Positions 1 through 7,855 of a stretch of 64,000 bases of DNA are shown piece after piece (position 1 is the first letter of the stretch; each line of letters begins with the position of its first letter). The stretch is from Blastococcus_B deserti (GTDB lineage: Bacteria; Actinomycetota; Actinomycetes; Mycobacteriales; Geodermatophilaceae): NCBI RefSeq assembly GCF_042682525.1, contig NZ_JBHUHP010000014.1, positions 62,001 to 126,000 of the forward strand, written 5' to 3'. A program made the translations under genes and the position numbers. A model generated the notes under the pieces. That model was not told the DNA's origin and searched no databases. It saw only the letters and a program-made list of their open reading frames with translations.

Positions 1-615
1 TGCGCGCGGGCCGTCGGGTCCGGCGTCGCGATCGGTGCCCAGGTCGGCTACCGCGACCTGCCCGGGTTCGGTCGGCGCTTCATCGACATCGAGCCGGACG
101 CGCTCACCGCGGACGTGCTCTACCAGATCGGCGCCCTGGAGGCCTTCGCCCGCGTGGCCGGCTCCCGGGTCCGCTACGTCAAGCCGCACGGCGCCCTCTA
201 CAACGCGATCGTCCACCACGAGGAGCAGGCGGCGGCCGTGGTCGCCGCGGTCGTCGCCTACGACCGGACGCTGCCGGTCCTGGGCCTGCCGGGATCGGCG
301 TGGCTGCGCCTCGCGGGGGACGCCGGCCTCCGCGTGGTGCACGAGGCCTTCGCCGACCGGGCGTACACGCCCGAGGGCACGCTGGTCTCCCGCCGGCTGC
401 CGGGGGCGGTGCTCCACGACCCGGACGAGATCGCCCGGCGCTGCGTCGCGATGGCCGCGGGCGAACCGATCCAGGACGTCGAGGGCGGGAGCCTGACCCT
501 CCGCCCGGAGTCCATCTGCGTCCACGGCGACACCCCCGGCGCGGTGGGCATCGCCCGCACGGTGCGCGAGGCGCTGACCGCGGCCGGGGTGGCCCTGACC
601 CCCTTCGCACCCTGA
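1..615 (+). CDS. pxpA: 5-oxoprolinase subunit PxpA (LamB/YcsF family), 5'-truncated by the window edge
   Basis: The frame is open from base 1, so the N-terminus lies outside the window; 204 residues are visible and the family is usually about 250. The start of the visible part (VAIGAQVGYRDLPGFGRR) and the segment YQIGALEAFARVAG...VKPHGALYN are typical of LamB/YcsF proteins, including the K-P-H-G-A-L-Y-N motif. PxpA acts with PxpB and PxpC as an ATP-dependent 5-oxoprolinase that opens pyroglutamate to glutamate in the cytoplasm. The stop TGA shares its last base with the ATG of the next gene (TGATG), so the three genes form one tight operon. Confidence 0.93.
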   Translation, partial: CARAVGSGVAIGAQVGYRDLPGFGRRFIDIEPDALTADVLYQIGALEAFARVAGSRVRYVKPHGALYNAIVHHEEQAAAVVAAVVAYDRTLPVLGLPGSAWLRLAGDAGLRVVHEAFADRAYTPEGTLVSRRLPGAVLHDPDEIARRCVAMAAGEPIQDVEGGSLTLRPESICVHGDTPGAVGIARTVREALTAAGVALTPFAP

Positions 616-1229
616 TGCGGATCCTGCCCAGCGGCAGCACCGCGCTGCTGGTGGAGCTGGCGGACCTGGACGCCGTCCTGGGGCTGTACGCCGCCCTCGC
701 CGAGGAGCCGCCCGAGGGCGTGGTCGACGTCGTGCCGGCCGCCCGCACCGTGCTGCTGATCACCGATCCGGCACGGACCTCCCTGGCCGCGGTGGCCGAC
801 GCGGTCCGCCGAACGACGCCGCGCGAGGGTGCCCGGAGCGGCGACGAGGTGGTCGAGCTCCCGGTGCACTACGACGGGGAGGACCTCGCGGAGGTCGCCC
901 GGCTGCTGGCCGTCACCAGCGAGGAGCTGGTGCACCGGCACACCGGCCGTGAGTGGACCGTCGCCTTCTGCGGCTTCGCCCCCGGCTTCGGATATCTCAC
1001 GCAGCCGGGCGGGCAGTGGGACGTACCCCGCAGGTCGACACCGCGCACCCGCGTGCCACCGGGCTCCGTCGCCCTGGCCGGGGAGTTCAGCGGCGTGTAC
1101 CCCCGCGAGTCACCCGGTGGATGGCAGCTGATCGGCCGCACCGACGTCGCCGTCTTCGACCTCGACCGGGACCCCCCGGCGCTGCTGCGCCCCGCCGTCA
1201 GGGTGCGCTTCGTCGAGGCCGGAAGATGA
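615..1229 (+). CDS. pxpB: 5-oxoprolinase subunit PxpB (KipI / allophanate hydrolase subunit 1 family)
   Basis: 204 residues, starting at the ATG that overlaps the pxpA stop by one base. It carries the family signature GFAPGFGYL near residue 118, followed by R..TPRTRVPPGSVALAG and the YPRESPGGWQLIGRT stretch near the C-terminus. PxpB together with PxpC and PxpA forms the prokaryotic 5-oxoprolinase. The stop overlaps the next start as ATGA, which suggests translational coupling and a fixed subunit ratio. The KipI sporulation-inhibitor role known in Bacillus is unlikely here because pxpA is adjacent. Confidence 0.93.
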   Translation: MRILPSGSTALLVELADLDAVLGLYAALAEEPPEGVVDVVPAARTVLLITDPARTSLAAVADAVRRTTPREGARSGDEVVELPVHYDGEDLAEVARLLAVTSEELVHRHTGREWTVAFCGFAPGFGYLTQPGGQWDVPRRSTPRTRVPPGSVALAGEFSGVYPRESPGGWQLIGRTDVAVFDLDRDPPALLRPAVRVRFVEAGR

Positions 1230-2089
1230 CCCGTGCCCTCAGGGTCCTGGCAGCCGGGCCCCTGACGACGGTGCAGGACGCCGGCCGGCCCGGGCAGGGA
1301 GCACTGGGCATCGGCCGCTCCGGCGCCTGCGACCGGGCGGTGTTCCGGCAGGCCAACCGGCTCGCCGGCAATCCGGAGGACACCGCGGCGCTGGAGGTGA
1401 CCTTCGGCGGGCTGGCGGTGCGGGTGGAGGCCGACCTGCTGGTGGTCACGACCGGCGCCCGGTGCGCGGGGCCCTTCCCCCATGCCTCCCCGACTCCGCT
1501 GCGGCGCGGCGCCGAGCTGCGGCTGGGACCGCCCGGCACCGGACTGCGCACCTACCTGGCGGTGCGGGGCGGCATCGACGTGCCCCCGGTCCTCGGCTCC
1601 CGGGCGACCGACGTCCTGTCGGGGCTGGGCCCGGCGGTGGTCGCGGACGGCGACGTGCTGCCGGTCGGTGCACCGATCCGGCCGCTGCCTGGCGTCGACC
1701 TCGCGCCGGTCCCGGAGATCCCCGGCGGGGAGGTGACCGTCGCCGTCCTGCCCGGCCCGCGGGCGGACTGGTTCGGAGAGGCGGGCTGGGCGGCGCTCAC
1801 CGGGCAGACGTGGACGGTGACCGACGAGAGCAACCGCGTCGGCCTGCGCCTGGACGGGACGCCGCTGGAGCGCGTGCGCGGCGGTGAGCTGCCGAGCGAG
1901 GGCATGGTGCGGGGGGCGCTGCAGGTGCCGCCGTCGGGCCTGCCCGTGCTGTTCCTGGCCGACCATCCCGTCACCGGCGGCTATCCCGTGATCGGCTACG
2001 TGGCCGACGAGCCGATCCGCAGCGACGTCGACCGGTGCGGACAGCTCCGGCCCGGGCAGACGCTGCGGTTCAGGGCCGCCCCGTCCTGA
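1226..2089 (+). CDS. pxpC: 5-oxoprolinase subunit PxpC (biotin-dependent carboxylase-like / KipA family)
   Basis: 287 residues, starting at ATG within the ATGA overlap with pxpB. The N-terminal LAAGPLTTVQDAGRPG, then the D-R-x-x-F-R-x-A-N-R-L-A-G-N segment and the C-terminal GYPVIGYVADEPI...QLRPGQTLRF are typical of the PxpC/KipA family. It should be the third subunit of the ATP-dependent pyroglutamate-hydrolysing complex. It ends the operon; the next gene lies on the other strand 110 nt away, with no obvious intrinsic terminator between them. Confidence 0.93.
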   Translation: MTRALRVLAAGPLTTVQDAGRPGQGALGIGRSGACDRAVFRQANRLAGNPEDTAALEVTFGGLAVRVEADLLVVTTGARCAGPFPHASPTPLRRGAELRLGPPGTGLRTYLAVRGGIDVPPVLGSRATDVLSGLGPAVVADGDVLPVGAPIRPLPGVDLAPVPEIPGGEVTVAVLPGPRADWFGEAGWAALTGQTWTVTDESNRVGLRLDGTPLERVRGGELPSEGMVRGALQVPPSGLPVLFLADHPVTGGYPVIGYVADEPIRSDVDRCGQLRPGQTLRFRAAPS

Positions 2090-2199
2090 GCCCACGTCGA
2101 TCGAGCCCCTCGCGGGCGACCATCGTGCTCGTGCCGCCCTGCTCCGGCGTGTCGCACCGTGTCGGTGCCACGACTGGACGATCGACCACGGAGGGAACC

Positions 2200-5046
2200 T
2201 CAGCGGTGCGCTCTGCGGGCCACCCGCGCGGCGAAGACCCCGGCCGGGTACCCGTTGTCGATGGTGCTCACCGCAACGCCGGGCGCGGCCGAGTTCAGCA
2301 TCGTCACGAGCGCGCCCAGACCCGCGAGGGCGTTCGGGGCCCCGGCCGACGTCGGCACCGCCACCACCGGGACGTCGGACACGGCACCCACCACGGCGGC
2401 CAGCGACGCGTCCATGCCGGCGACGACGACGAGGCAGTCGGCGTCGGCGAACGGGGCGCCGTCCGCCAGCACGGCGCGGATCCGGCTCCCGGCGAGGTCG
2501 TCGACCCGCACGGCCTCGGTGCCGGCCACCCGCGCGACGAACGCCGCCTCGGCCGCTACCGGCGTGTCGGCACCCCCGGCGCAGAGCACGCGCACGCGGC
2601 CCACCGGCTCGGGCACGGGGCCGACCGCCGCGGCCATCGCGGCCGCGTCCATCGTCGTGTAGGCGTCGTGCTCGCCGGCCACCGCCACCAGCGTCTCGGC
2701 CGCGGCGCGCAGCACGAGGACCGGGCGGTCGGGGTGCTCCCGGCGGGCCTCCCGGACCAGGGCGAGGACCTGCTCGGTGGTGCGGCCGGTGGCCCAGACG
2801 ACCTCCGGCTCGACCACGGGCACGGAGCGGCGGGCGGGGGCGGGCTCCGCGACAGGGGCCGGCGCGGGCCGGGCCGGTAGCGGACCGAGCAGCGGCTCCG
2901 TGGCGCTGCCCGTGCCCAGCGGCGGGTCGGCCGGGCGCCGCTCCACGAGGAGCGGTGCGAACCCGGCCGCGTCCTCGGGCTCCGGACGGGCGGAGGGCGG
3001 GGCAGGCGCCGCGGCGGGGACCGCGACCTCCGCGGGGACGGCCTCCAGCGCGTCGCCGGTGCCCGTGGCGTTCCCCTCCGCGGGGCGCGCGCTGGCCGGG
3101 GGGCGCCCGAACAGCTCGTCCAGCGGGCTGGACCCCGGCGCCCGGGTCTGGGTCACCCCGGACAGCCGGACGACGCGGTCACGGCCGCTGCGCTTGGCGT
3201 CGTAGAGCACGCCGTCGGCGGCGGCGAACAGCGTCCGCCGGTCGTCGCCGCGGGCCGCGGAGGCGATCCCCACGCTGATCGTGACCGGCACGTCGAGGCC
3301 CAGCTCCGCCCAGTCGTAGGTCGCGACCTTGCGGCGCGTGCGCTCCAGTGCCCGCTCGGCCTGCTCGGCCGTGGTGTCGGGCAGCAGGATCACGTACTCG
3401 TCGCCGGCCCACCGGCATACCTCGTCGGTGTCGCGGACGCCGGCGATCAGCAGCTCCGCCACGGTGCGCAGAACCGCGTCGCCGCCCGGATGGCCGATGG
3501 CGTCGTTGATGGACTTGAACCGGTCCACGTCGACCACGGCGAGCGCCGGAGCCGCGCCACTGGACAGCAGCCCGTCCAGCCGGGCCTCGGCGTAGCGCCG
3601 GTTGGGCAGGTGCGTGAGCGGGTCCTCGTAGGCCTGCCGGCGGAGCTGGCCGGCGGCGCGCTCGGTCTCCAGCAGGCTCTTGCGCCGGCCGAACAGCTCC
3701 ACCCAGCGGGTCCGCCGCTCGTCCACCCGGTCCAGCTCGTCGGCGAGGTAGGCCTGCAGGTAGGGCAGCGCCCGGCCGGCGTCGTCCAGCTCGGCGTGCA
3801 GCGTGCACAGCTCGCGGAGGGCGGCCCGGCGCAGCCGGGGCAGGCCGTGCTCGGTGGCCAGGTTGAGGGCCGAGACCAGGTGCTCGTCGGCCTCACCCAC
3901 GTCGCCCTGCCGGCGCAACGCGCGGCCCAGCGCGAGCTGCGCCGAGGCCAGTTGCGCGCGGTCGGCGGTCGCCGACGTGATGCGGACGGCGGCGCGCAGG
4001 GGGCCGACGGCGGCGGCGTGCTCGCCCAGCCCGACGAGCGCCCAGCCGTGCACCACCTGCGCGGTCACGATCCCGGGGCTGTCCGGCGGGAAGAGCTCGA
4101 GGGCCTTCTCGGCGAGGGTGCGGGCCTCGGCGAAGTGCGGCTCGGCCGACTCCGGCACGCCGTCGTCCAGCAGACCCTCGCCGAGTTCCGCGCACAGCTC
4201 GCCGAGCGTGGTCGCCGTGGTGGCGACCAGCACGTCCGGATCACCGGCCTCCGGGCCCAGCGCGCCGGGGTCGGCGGCGGCGGTTCTCGCCGCCTCGTGC
4301 GCGCGCCGCTGGTAGTCCAGCGCCAGCGGCATCAGCTCGAGGTCGGCGAGCACGCCGGCGAGGGTGCCGAGGGTGTCGACCAGCAGGGCGCTCGGCGGCA
4401 GGACGGGGTCGAGCAGGCTGGCGGCCTCGACCGCCTCGTCCATGGCCGCGTCGATGCGCCGGGAGAGCAGCTCGATCCGTGCGTGCCGGGCGAGGCCCGC
4501 GGCGCGCTGCAGGTCGTCGTCGGAGGCGTCGAACGCCGCCTTCGCCGACCGGACCAGCGCGATGGCCAGCGCGGCCCGAGCGGCGGACTCCGAGCGCGGG
4601 TCGGTGCCCTCCCCGGGAGCGGACCCACCGGTGCCCTCGATGAGGTCGGCCACCCCGGCGTGCAGGTCGAGGGCCTCCTCCGACGACGAGTCGGCGGTCA
4701 CCGGGTCGCCGACGAGGGTGAAGCCGGCGACGCGGAGGCGGCGCACGAGCAGCTCGGCCCGCAGGGTGTCGGCCCAAGCCTTGCCCAGCGAGGGGCGGGT
4801 CGCCTCGGCGGCGCCGTCGGCCGGCTCGGCGGCGACGTAGGGCGACGGTTCCCGCTCGACACCGGCGAGCAGTTCCTCGGCGTCGTCGAGCTGCCAGTTG
4901 GCCAGGGCGGTGGTCACCCGATGATGCAGGGCTCCGGGCGGCACGAGCGCACTGTGCACGGAGTCGGTCCCGGTGTCGAGCACATGTTCGGGAACGCGCC
5001 GTCCCGCGTCCACCACGTCCCACCCGCCCCAGGCGGACCGCGTCAC
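2200..5046 (-). CDS. TPR-like / GGDEF diguanylate cyclase fused to a LarB-like (AIR carboxylase fold) domain
   Basis: 948 residues from a GTG whose last two bases overlap the upstream stop (GTGA). Residues ~35-460 are alanine/leucine-rich helical repeats of TPR type. The GGDEF domain spans ~475-630, with signature A-G-D-E-Y at 547-551 and an RxxD product-inhibition site at 538-541, exactly five residues before it, so c-di-GMP synthesis with feedback is likely. A Pro/Ala-rich linker (~640-742) follows. Residues ~745-945 match the whole LarB catalytic region in order: PEVVWATGRTTEQV, PVLVLRA, VLCAGGADTPVAAEA, VVVAGMDASLAAVVG, PVVAVPTSAG, MLNS and IDNG. LarB carboxylates nicotinic acid adenine dinucleotide during nickel-pincer cofactor synthesis. 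As I recall the consensus, LarB has SVGYG and NSCA where this protein has SAGAP and NSAA, so the activity may have changed. No larC or larE is visible nearby. Confidence 0.85.
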   Translation of the reverse strand: MTRSAWGGWDVVDAGRRVPEHVLDTGTDSVHSALVPPGALHHRVTTALANWQLDDAEELLAGVEREPSPYVAAEPADGAAEATRPSLGKAWADTLRAELLVRRLRVAGFTLVGDPVTADSSSEEALDLHAGVADLIEGTGGSAPGEGTDPRSESAARAALAIALVRSAKAAFDASDDDLQRAAGLARHARIELLSRRIDAAMDEAVEAASLLDPVLPPSALLVDTLGTLAGVLADLELMPLALDYQRRAHEAARTAAADPGALGPEAGDPDVLVATTATTLGELCAELGEGLLDDGVPESAEPHFAEARTLAEKALELFPPDSPGIVTAQVVHGWALVGLGEHAAAVGPLRAAVRITSATADRAQLASAQLALGRALRRQGDVGEADEHLVSALNLATEHGLPRLRRAALRELCTLHAELDDAGRALPYLQAYLADELDRVDERRTRWVELFGRRKSLLETERAAGQLRRQAYEDPLTHLPNRRYAEARLDGLLSSGAAPALAVVDVDRFKSINDAIGHPGGDAVLRTVAELLIAGVRDTDEVCRWAGDEYVILLPDTTAEQAERALERTRRKVATYDWAELGLDVPVTISVGIASAARGDDRRTLFAAADGVLYDAKRSGRDRVVRLSGVTQTRAPGSSPLDELFGRPPASARPAEGNATGTGDALEAVPAEVAVPAAAPAPPSARPEPEDAAGFAPLLVERRPADPPLGTGSATEPLLGPLPARPAPAPVAEPAPARRSVPVVEPEVVWATGRTTEQVLALVREARREHPDRPVLVLRAAAETLVAVAGEHDAYTTMDAAAMAAAVGPVPEPVGRVRVLCAGGADTPVAAEAAFVARVAGTEAVRVDDLAGSRIRAVLADGAPFADADCLVVVAGMDASLAAVVGAVSDVPVVAVPTSAGAPNALAGLGALVTMLNSAAPGVAVSTIDNGYPAGVFAARVARRAHR

Positions 5047-6725
5047 GCCGGCGCCCCGCCGTCGGTGGACGGCTCCTCGCCGGGTGTCCCGGAGGGCGCC
5101 CGGACCCGGTTGCGGCCGCTGCGCTTGGCCGAAAACAGGTTCAGGTCGGCGGTGTCGAACAGCGCCCGCCACCCCACGACGGTCGCCGGCTCGCCCTCCT
5201 CGACGGTGGGCGCGGTCGCCACGCCAATGCTGACGGTCACCGGCACCGGGAGGAGATCGGTCCAGTCCGCCGTGGCGACCGCCGACCGCAGCCGCTCCAT
5301 CACCAGGACCGCCTGCGCCTCGGTCGCGCCGGGCAGGACGACGAGGAACTCGTCACCGGCCCACCGGTACACCTCGTCACCGGTGCGGCTGTGCTCGCGC
5401 AGCAGGTCGGCCACCCGGCGCAGGACGGCGTCGCCGTGGGTGTGGGAGGTGTCGTCGTTGACCTCCTTGAACCGGTCGACGTCGACGACCGCCAGCGACA
5501 GCGGTTCCTCGCCCAGCCGCAGCGCACCCAGCCGCCGCTCGGCACTGCGGCGGTTGCCGAGCCCGGTGAGCGGGTCCTCGAGCGCGTGCCGGCGCAGCAC
5601 GGCCGCCTGCCGCGCGGCCTCGCGGAGCCGGCTGCGGCGGACGAACATCTCCGCCCACATCTCCCGGCCCCGGGAGTGCGCCCGGCTGGTGTCGGCGCGG
5701 TAGGCCTCCAGCCAGTGCAGCGCCTCGGCCGGCCGGCCCAGGTCGGCGGAGTTCTGGCCCAGCTCCAGCAGGCACTGCCGGTAGCGGCGCCGGTCGCCCG
5801 ACGCGACGAAGGCACCGGCCGCGTCGACGAGCAGCCCGGTGGCCTCCTCGGCGAATTCCTCGTCGTCGTCGCGCTGGGCGATCCGCACCAGCAGCCGGGC
5901 GAGCACCAGGTCGGTGTACCCGCGCAGCCACAGGCCGCCGCGCTCCTGCACCCGCCGGCGGACCCGCCGCAGCGGACCCAGCGCGCTGTCGAGGTCGTCG
6001 GTGCAGGTCAGGGCCCACGCCTGGACGACGTCGAGCAGGTCGGCGTCGGCCGGGTCGGGCTCCCACGCCATCTCCCGCGCCTCGGTGGCCTGGGCGATGG
6101 CGACGGTCGCCAGGGCGCGGGCGCGGTCGGTGTCGCCCCGGCGGCGCAGGGTCTGGGCCAGCTCGGCGTGCTGCTGGGCCGACAGCTGCAGCAGCTGCCA
6201 CTGGTCGGCCAGGTCGGGGAGCACGGCGGCGATCCGGTGGCCCCGGACGGCGTGGGAGACGGCCAGTTCCTCGAGGTCCAGGCCCGACAGGGTCAGCGAC
6301 AGCCACCGGTGAGCCTGGTGCAGGGCGCGGGAGGGCTCGCCCGCGGTCGAGCCCTCGGTGAGGAGGCTGGCGTCGACGGCGAGCAGCATCGCGGCGTCGA
6401 AGTGGTCGGCCGTGACCTCGACGTGGGCCAGGTAGGCGAGGGCCAGCGCGGACTCCGCCGACGGCGGGCACTTGTCGAGGGCCTCGCGCGCGGCGGAGAC
6501 CGCCTCGACCGCCGCCTCCGGATCGCTCTCGATCAGGGCCCGGCGGGCGGCGAGCGCACGCCCCCACGCCGTCCACCGCGCGTCGGTGGAGCCCGCGAAG
6601 GCGTCCCCGACGTCGTCGAGCACCGTGACGAAGGTGGTGGAGTCGTCCCGGGAGCTGGCGTCCAGCAGGCGCCACAGCACGGTCGAGAGGTCGTCCGGGG
6701 CGACACGGGCCGGGCTGGGACTCAC
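5043..6725 (-). CDS. TPR-like / GGDEF diguanylate cyclase
   Basis: 560 residues. The GTG at 6725 is chosen because GGAGGGAG lies just upstream on the minus strand; a longer reading to 6806 lacks such support and runs into the pheA upstream region. Residues ~15-370 are helical TPR-like repeats, a probable sensory or scaffold part. The GGDEF domain starts at D384 (DPLTGLGNRR), with A-G-D-E-F at 456-460 and RxxD (R-T-G-D) at 447-450, so it should be an active, product-inhibited c-di-GMP synthase. It has no membrane segment. The downstream GGDEF-LarB gene overlaps it by 4 nt and looks like a paralogue, so the pair probably arose by duplication and is co-translated. Confidence 0.88.
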   Translation of the reverse strand: MSPSPARVAPDDLSTVLWRLLDASSRDDSTTFVTVLDDVGDAFAGSTDARWTAWGRALAARRALIESDPEAAVEAVSAAREALDKCPPSAESALALAYLAHVEVTADHFDAAMLLAVDASLLTEGSTAGEPSRALHQAHRWLSLTLSGLDLEELAVSHAVRGHRIAAVLPDLADQWQLLQLSAQQHAELAQTLRRRGDTDRARALATVAIAQATEAREMAWEPDPADADLLDVVQAWALTCTDDLDSALGPLRRVRRRVQERGGLWLRGYTDLVLARLLVRIAQRDDDEEFAEEATGLLVDAAGAFVASGDRRRYRQCLLELGQNSADLGRPAEALHWLEAYRADTSRAHSRGREMWAEMFVRRSRLREAARQAAVLRRHALEDPLTGLGNRRSAERRLGALRLGEEPLSLAVVDVDRFKEVNDDTSHTHGDAVLRRVADLLREHSRTGDEVYRWAGDEFLVVLPGATEAQAVLVMERLRSAVATADWTDLLPVPVTVSIGVATAPTVEEGEPATVVGWRALFDTADLNLFSAKRSGRNRVRAPSGTPGEEPSTDGGAPA

Positions 6726-6825
6726 GTGCTCCCTCCATGGACGGGTCGGCCAGCCGTCGCGCGGCCGGGGCTGCCGGTGACGAGGCAGTTCCCCCGGGCC
6801 GGACACCTGCTCCGACCCGCCCGCA

Positions 6826-6841
6826 CTACCCTCGTCGGATG
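6826..6841 (+). promoter_or_regulatory. Probable leaderless promoter -10 of pheA
   Basis: TACCCT at 6827-6832 is followed by six bases and then the ATG at 6839. This spacing puts the transcription start on the start codon, and no Shine-Dalgarno sequence is present. The same TANNNT-N6/7-start arrangement recurs at several genes in the window. Confidence 0.5.
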
Positions 6842-7792
6842 CCCGGGAAGCTCTCCAGTACGTCTCCGACGCGGTTCGCCTATCTCGGGCCCGAGGGTAC
6901 CTTCGCCGAGGCGGCGCTCCGGACCGCCGTTGCCTCCTCGGAGGGAGCGAGGTACCCCCAGCCGAGTGTCCCTGCGGCTCTGGCCGCCGTCCGTTCGGGG
7001 GACGCGGACGCCGCGCTGGTGCCGATGGAGAACTCCGTCGAGGGCTCGGTCCCGGCGACGATGGACGGGCTGGCCGACGGCCGGCCGCTGGTGATCACCC
7101 GCGAGGTCTTCCTCGACGTGTCGTTCGTGCTCGCCGTCCGGCCCGGCACGGAGCTGGCCGACGTGCGCTCGCTGGCCAGCCATCCGCACGCCCTCGCGCA
7201 GACGGCCGGCCGGCTCGCGGAGCTGCTGCCGGGCGTCGTCCCGCTGCCCACGTCGTCCACCGCGGGGGCCGCCGAGGCGGTCGCGGCCGGGCAGTACGAC
7301 GCCGCCGTCTGCGCACCGATCGCCGCCGAGCGCTACGGGCTGGCGGCGCTGGTCGAGGACGTCGCCGACCGCCCGGGAGCCGTCACCCGGTTCGTCCTGG
7401 TCGAGCCCTCCGGTGCCCTCCCGGCGCCCACGGGCAACGACAAGACCTCGCTGGTGGCCGTGGTGGGGGACCGCACCGGCGCGCTGCTGGACCTGCTGAG
7501 CGAGTTCGCCGTGCGGGGGATCTCGCTGACCCGCATCGAGTCGCGGCCCACCCGGGAGCGCCTGGGCGTCTACTCCTTCTCCCTCGACTGCGAGGGGCAC
7601 GTCGCCGACCGGCGGGTGGGGGAGGCGCTGGCCGCGCTGCACCGGGTCTGCGACGACGTCCGCTTCCTCGGCTCCTACGCCCGGGCCGACGGCCGGGAGA
7701 ACAAGCCGGTGCCCGGGACGGCCGCCGATGCGGCGTTCGCCGAGGCCGAGGCATGGCTGGCCGGGATCCGCGCCGGGGCCTCACCCGGTTGA
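6839..7792 (+). CDS. pheA: Prephenate dehydratase
   Basis: 317 residues. The N-terminus FAYLGPEGTFAEAAL is the classic prephenate dehydratase opening; a TSSTAGAAEAV segment and VTRFVLV (the TRF motif) follow at the end of the catalytic part (~residues 10-190). A C-terminal ACT domain (~205-290; VGDRTGALLDLLSEFAVRGISLTRIESRP) carries the ESRP phenylalanine-binding motif, so feedback inhibition by phenylalanine is expected. It converts prephenate to phenylpyruvate. No chorismate mutase domain is fused. The TGA stop is the first triplet of an intergenic palindromic repeat. Confidence 0.95.
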   Translation: MPGKLSSTSPTRFAYLGPEGTFAEAALRTAVASSEGARYPQPSVPAALAAVRSGDADAALVPMENSVEGSVPATMDGLADGRPLVITREVFLDVSFVLAVRPGTELADVRSLASHPHALAQTAGRLAELLPGVVPLPTSSTAGAAEAVAAGQYDAAVCAPIAAERYGLAALVEDVADRPGAVTRFVLVEPSGALPAPTGNDKTSLVAVVGDRTGALLDLLSEFAVRGISLTRIESRPTRERLGVYSFSLDCEGHVADRRVGEALAALHRVCDDVRFLGSYARADGRENKPVPGTAADAAFAEAEAWLAGIRAGASPG

Positions 7793-7848
7793 TCATCGGC
7801 CTCCAGCTGGTCGACACGCGGGAGCGGCCGGCCACGCGCCGATGATCG
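7790..7848. repeat. Family B palindromic repeat (TGATCATCGGC ... GCCGATGATCGA)
   Basis: The arms GATCATCGGC (7791-7800) and GCCGATGATC (7838-7847) enclose about 37 nt. A second copy with similar arms and a similar right half lies at 44308-44368. In both copies the upstream gene's TGA stop is part of the left arm. Here it separates the convergent 3' ends of pheA and the MMPL gene, so it could act as a bidirectional terminator, but the long loop and lack of a T-run make it unlike a classical one. Confidence 0.7.
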
Positions 7849-7855
7849 ACCGGGC

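Noticed and set aside
4974..4994. SOS-box-like GAACATGTGCTC
   Set aside because: Lies within the diguanylate cyclase coding region, not near a promoter.
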